Positions 59,792-64,000 of a stretch of 64,000 nucleotides of DNA are shown here, in pieces. Numbering within the stretch: the first letter of the stretch is position 1; the number at the start of each line of letters is the position of its first letter. The translations under genes and the position numbers were made by a program. The stretch is from Macrotrachela quadricornifera. Lineage: Eukaryota; Rotifera; Eurotatoria; Philodinida; Philodinidae. The notes under the pieces are model-generated. The model was not told the DNA's origin, did not search any database, and saw only the letters and a program-made list of their open reading frames with translations. The DNA is taken from the NCBI GenBank assembly GCA_022393335.1, contig JAJEKB010000381.1:564550-628549 (forward strand). Reading direction: 5' to 3'.

Positions 59792-60729
59792 GTACTTAGA
59801 TGTATCCAAAAGTAATGTCGTGATTATCTTATTTTCTTATAAAAGGATCAAAAAAAAATTCTTTTTTTATAGGATGATAGAGAAAATGAAGCGAAGATTT
59901 TTCTATGATATTTGATCACTGTTCAACTGATATTATCATAATAAAATTTTGATAACAACTATTGTTGTTGAAACTTAACTTTCGGATAGGACAAATTAAA
60001 CGGTTATCCTTTGTATTTCAATTTTCAATGACCAAATTAGAAAACAAAATATACTACAAGATGCAGCGTAAAAATTCCTGCAATTTATCTAAGATCGTTT
60101 CTGTTATAGTTGTGCTTTTTTGTTTTCAAAATAAACAAAATTTAGAGCCACCAGTTTTCGATCGCAAGAAAGCAATATTTTTTTGTAAAAGATGATTTTA
60201 TTTTTACTTTTTCCAGCTTTTTTATCACCTGGCATCTTTTATTTAAAAACAATAAAACATACCACAAGATACAGCGTGAAAAGCTCAACAATCTACAAAG
60301 TAAAGCTTATTTTAATTGTATACTTCTTGTTTTCAGAAAAAAAGCAAAGTTCTGTGCGATCAATTTTTGCTGCCCTGCAGAGATCATATTTTTGCATCCA
60401 AGAAAAATTGCTTTTATCTTATTTCATATATAAAATAAATGATCTTACATAAATTGTAGAGCTTGTCACGCTGCATCTCATGATATATTTTATTCTCTAA
60501 TACAATGCAAAGCGTAGTTATGTAATCTGCTCTACTCGAAAGTTAAAATCCAATAAAAACAGTTCTTATCAAAATTTTATTATGATGATTTCAGCTGAAC
60601 AGTGATCAAATACCATAGAAAAATCTTTGCTTCATTTTCTCTATTATCCTATAAAAAAAGAATTTTGTTTTGATCCTTTTATAAGAAAATAAGATAATTA
60701 CGATATTATTTTTGGATACATGTAAGTAC
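59792..60729. repeat. Long inverted repeat, 0.94 kb, with piggyBac-MITE-like core motif
   Basis: Left arm (59792 to about 60090) and right arm (about 60440 to 60729) are reverse complements over roughly 300 bp. Both begin GTACTTA then ATGTATCCAAAA, and share ATTATCTTATTTTCTTATAA and ATTTGATCACTGTTCA. The middle holds further copies of the GCAGCGTGAAAAGCTC-type motif also found in the element at 54735-55359. It is probably a non-autonomous DNA transposon or a palindromic relic. No intact transposase is seen. Confidence 0.8.
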
Positions 60730-62459
60730 GAAAGGAATGCTAATTAAAGATAAAATGAAGAAATCTAAATACTATACACTGGAAAGCTTGAAATTTTTGA
60801 AGAGTTGTTTCATAAAGAAAACGAACTTACAGAAATAAACGGACGGATCAATCAACTATTTAAATAATTAAATAGCCAAAATTTTAGATATTCTCAATAT
60901 TTTTAAGTAGCCATATTAATTTATTAAAAAACTCTATAGAATTTAAATAGATCGTTACACAAAAAAAAGTAATATAAAGGTTACTGAATATATGAAAGTT
61001 TTTAAGTAGAAAAAATAAAATTTTGAAAGTATTTATTTTGAAAAGTGACTCATCTAGTACAGTATAAATCCGTTTCGCATTTGTTTTGACTGCCAAACAT
61101 TTAATATAATATTTATCGATGATTTTCTTCGCCAGTAAATAACTCATAATCATTTTCATCACTTTAAATTAATCTCAAGCTTATAATTTAAGATTGCGTT
61201 TCATTTTAGAACACTTGCAAAAAGTGTTTCAAACAATAAATATACGCACACTAAAATTCAATTTTTAATGGATTTAAAAGAGATTTTTGAGGTGTTGTCA
61301 AGAGCAAAATTATTTGAAATAATAACTTAAAGACTTCTAAAGCATCTCAAAATTCAATTTAAACTTCTCATATATCATTCTGTGCTCTACACAAATGAAA
61401 GATCAGATATACGGTTGCAATGACTGTGATTGAGGTGAATTGCACTAAAAAAATGTTTTGACATTATTTTCTACAGTTCCAATTTCAAGATTTGATCATG
61501 CCTGATAGTTTTCATCAAAAATTTGAAGAAATAGATATAATAGCTCCAATATTTATCTACAAGTGTGAAGAGAAATCTTCAAATAATATTCTAGAGATAG
61601 TCACTGTAATTATTAGATAAGAATTTATTAATAACGTTTTATATCTATAAATTATTCTTGGTGATTTTGTTGCAAAAAATTTAAAGTATGTTTTGATATA
61701 TCGAAGAGAATTTATTGACATATGAACATTATGCTAAAACGTTAATGTGGCATTTACATATTTTCTTCAATTAGAATTTAATTTTTAATCTATGAAACTA
61801 TAAGTCATTTTTTTAGCTTAATCTTGGTTACATATCTTAGAAACCATATTTGATAATGACTTTGAAATTATTTAAATATTTGTAATGTAAGATTTAGTAG
61901 AATTTTTTGAATGGTAACAATAACATCAAATAAGAGCAAGTGCGCTGTTTCTAAATATTTACAGAAAACTTTCTCAATTATTTTTTATAAATCTTAGTAT
62001 TATATTAATAACATTCAACGATGTACTGAATATTGTTTCGAATGTAATTATACAAAGTCTATATATGTTTGATAATTATGTGCAAAGTACCTGCGATTAC
62101 ACATTCGACTCCAACAGGTGAATGTCGAAACGAAAAGTGGTGCACAAAAAACATCTTTTAGATAAGTGCTTACACAAAATTTTACGTGAATTTCACCAAT
62201 CAATAAAAGAAAAATGTAGTTGGGCGTCTGACAAAGGGAATTATTTAGGTAAATTAATATCAAGAAAGCAATAGTTAATATACGGAGCTCATTACTTTTT
62301 TGTATGCATTAGCTCCGTCGTAGTCCATTCGTTTCTATTCTAGCCAATCTCAATTTGTGTTCTTGCAAGTTCGAATTTAATATGCCTCTATAAAAGCATG
62401 CATGTTTTTTGTTTTCTTCTTTTGATTCATTTATCTCGTACTCATAGATAAAAAATAGC
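60730..62459. other. 1.7-kb gene-poor region upstream of the nitrilase gene
   Basis: AT-rich, many stops on both strands, no family-like protein, no long repeat seen. The last few hundred bases should include the nitrilase promoter. Confidence 0.4.
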
Positions 62460-63347
62460 ATGTCATCGTATTGGTGGCTGAAAGAACACAATGAAGATTC
62501 ATTACTTCGAGTAGCCGTCTTTCAAGGTTCGTCATTGATTGATGGAAACGTTGCATCTAGTGTGGCTCAAGTCGAATTACAAGCAAAACGTGCTAGTCAT
62601 GATCATTCAGCTCATTTACTTGTTTTTCCCGAACTGTTTTTATCAGGCTATCAATTAACTGATGAGAATATTTCATCCGCTGCTCGTTACATCATTCAAG
62701 AGAAGGTACTTGATCATCTGCAAAATGTAGCACGTCAATATTCAATTGCTCTTTTAATATGTTATCCTGAATTAGTTGATGAGAAGATATATAATTCAGC
62801 AACATTAATTGACGAACATGGTAATATTTTACTTAATTATCGAAAAACTCATTTATGGGCCGACAAAGAACGCCATATTTTTACAGAGGGAGACGAACTT
62901 TCGCCTATCGTTGAAATCCGAGGTGTTCCAGTGGGTGTTATGATATGTTATGATATGGAAATGGGTGAAGTAGCACGAAGTCTAACTGTTCGTGGAGCTC
63001 AACTAATACTAGTACCCACTGCTTTAGCAACATCGCCAGCAGATCAAAATATTGCTCATTTTTTCGTACCAACTCGAGCATTAGAAAATCATGTTTGGCT
63101 TGCCTATGCCAATCTAGCTCCACCTCAATTTGTTGGTCTCTCACGCATTGTTGGACCAGATGGTAATGAATTGTGTGGAGTTGAAAAAGATCCACTTATA
63201 GTAGCTGATCTTATTCCTAAAAATTATTTACATTCAATTCGATCGACACCTTATTTAGCTGATCGTCGTCCTTCTCTTTATTCAGCTGTCAGTGATCCAA
63301 AATATCACGTTAAATTACCTGTTGATTATAAATATGTTGATGATTAA
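62460..63347 (+). CDS. Nitrilase-superfamily amidohydrolase, bacterial-type, intronless
   Basis: Carbon-nitrogen hydrolases cleave amides or nitriles through a Glu-Lys-Cys triad. This 295-residue frame has all three: FPELFLSG (E58), NYRKTHLW (K129) and MICYDMEMGE (C163). Other family blocks: YNSATLIDEHGN, RALENHVWLAYAN and VGLSRIVGPDGNE. There is no intron, no signal peptide and no membrane helix, so it is probably cytosolic. The segment YRKTHLWADKERHIF then GDE resembles bacterial amidases of the RamA type, and animal NIT1/NIT2 are less similar in these blocks. The substrate is not known. Together with its location in transposon-rich DNA this suggests a horizontally acquired gene. AATAAA is at 63369-63374. 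Confidence 0.88.
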   Translation: MSSYWWLKEHNEDSLLRVAVFQGSSLIDGNVASSVAQVELQAKRASHDHSAHLLVFPELFLSGYQLTDENISSAARYIIQEKVLDHLQNVARQYSIALLICYPELVDEKIYNSATLIDEHGNILLNYRKTHLWADKERHIFTEGDELSPIVEIRGVPVGVMICYDMEMGEVARSLTVRGAQLILVPTALATSPADQNIAHFFVPTRALENHVWLAYANLAPPQFVGLSRIVGPDGNELCGVEKDPLIVADLIPKNYLHSIRSTPYLADRRPSLYSAVSDPKYHVKLPVDYKYVDD

Positions 63348-63732
63348 ATTTTATGATTTGAATTTGCAAATAAAAGGGTTTTGATGATGATATTTTATCT
63401 TTGTTAGTTTCAATTTACTAACAAACAATTGAAAAATAAAAAGACTTATCAAACTTAATAATATCGAATTTTATCACATCTCTTCTCAAGATATCATCGC
63501 TAATAGTAAAAAAAAATTGTGAAATGACTACTAATGATAAACTACAATAATATTTGAATCATTCAATATAAATAAAGTTTGTCTTTGAATCAAAATTAAC
63601 ATACACTAAATTTGGTTCTTAGCTTTTCTTTATTTATTATTGTTTTAAATGTAAAATAAATTAAGTTGTAGAAAAACGTACACGGATATATATTTTAACG
63701 AAATGATCAGTAAAGTAGATAATAGCGATATA
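63348..63732. other. Convergent spacer between nitrilase and the SET1-type gene
   Basis: It holds the nitrilase AATAAA at 63369-63374 and AT-rich 3' flanks. Nothing else recognised. Confidence 0.45.
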
Positions 63733-64000
63733 TCAGATACAGCCTAAACAATGTTCACTATGGCATAAACATTTCAATTTAGTATTTGTTTCATCATATT
63801 TGTAATCGTATGTTAGTTCTTCATATGGATTAATTGTTCGTTTAGCATATATAACAATATGATGTGTACAATCATTAGTCTGATTTTTGTGAATAATCTT
63901 TGCAGAACAATTAGGCTATAAAATAATTGATTGCATTTGAAAATGAAAAGAAAAAATCTTACTGTGCAACTATGATTTAGAAATCTTGAAATATTTCCAA
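63733..64000 (-). CDS. SET1/MLL-type histone H3K4 methyltransferase, last two exons (5' part off the right edge)
   Basis: Only the C-terminus is here. Exon 63963-64000 encodes GNISRFLNHSCT, the NHSC motif of SET domains, which binds the methyl donor. After a 47-bp intron, exon 63733-63915 continues PNCSAKIIHKN, HHIVIYAKRTINPYEELTYDYKYD and the post-SET zinc motif CLCHSEHCLGCI, followed by a stop. The series NHSC-x-PNC, GEELTYDYKF-like block and C-x-C-x4-C is that of SETD1A/B and MLL enzymes. The last two residues replace the usual LN. Complete domain structure and the exact paralogue cannot be determined from this window. Confidence 0.88.

Overview
This window looks like a piece of a compact, AT-rich animal nuclear genome. 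The gene set is metazoan: TAB1, CCM2 (malcavernin), Chibby, DGK-epsilon, a polycystin-2-like channel, SLC17, TRAPPC2L, RMC1 and a death-effector-domain protein. Most introns I resolved are about 50-65 bp with GT..AG ends. Many start codons lie just after a pyrimidine-rich tract ending in AG with no visible upstream exon, which suits spliced-leader trans-splicing. Together with fungal- and bacterial-type genes and a small, very hydrophilic LEA-like protein, this points to a bdelloid rotifer (Adineta/Rotaria type). That assignment is inference; a mite, flatworm or other small-genome animal is not excluded.

Layout. Positions 1-48,350 are gene-dense. In order: RTEL1 (-, 3' end off the left edge), Chibby (-), TRAPPC2L (+), a PKD2-like channel (-), MCMDC2 (-), CCM2 (-), PLAA (-), eIF4A (+), a dihydrolipoamide-dehydrogenase-like flavoprotein lacking one redox cysteine (-), Hip/ST13 (-), an unrecognised ORF (+), an SLC17 transporter (-), DGK-epsilon (-), TAB1 (-), ERO1 (-), cornichon (+), RMC1 (+) with an SRR1-family gene inside its first intron, a death-effector-domain protein (+), a fungal-type MFS transporter (+), dUTPase (+) and a secreted two-WAP-domain protein (-).

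Positions 48,350-62,450 are gene-poor. They hold a LEA-like 68-residue protein, a PIN/NYN-type nuclease-like protein with C2H2 zinc fingers, a decayed MULE transposase, a piggyBac-type MITE, two large fold-back repeats and a dispersed short tandem-repeat family. After this come an intronless nitrilase-family hydrolase (+) and the last exons of a SET1/MLL-type histone methyltransferase (-, running off the right edge).

How the genes fit together. Several close same-strand pairs could be trans-spliced operons: PLAA-CCM2 (115 bp apart), TAB1-DGKE (94 bp) and cornichon-RMC1(-SRR1)-DED (191 and 80 bp). ERO1 and cornichon, both endoplasmic-reticulum proteins, share a 434-bp divergent promoter containing a near-match to an ER-stress element. 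TAB1 and CCM2 belong to MAP3K signalling, and PLAA and Hip/ST13 to protein quality control. The right-hand part resembles the transposon- and foreign-gene-rich subtelomeric zones described for bdelloids. The observations most worth checking are the nested SRR1-in-RMC1 arrangement, the PIN/zinc-finger protein, the flavoprotein with a broken disulfide motif, the fungal-type transporter, and a TA-flanked MITE that sits in introns of both CCM2 and RMC1.
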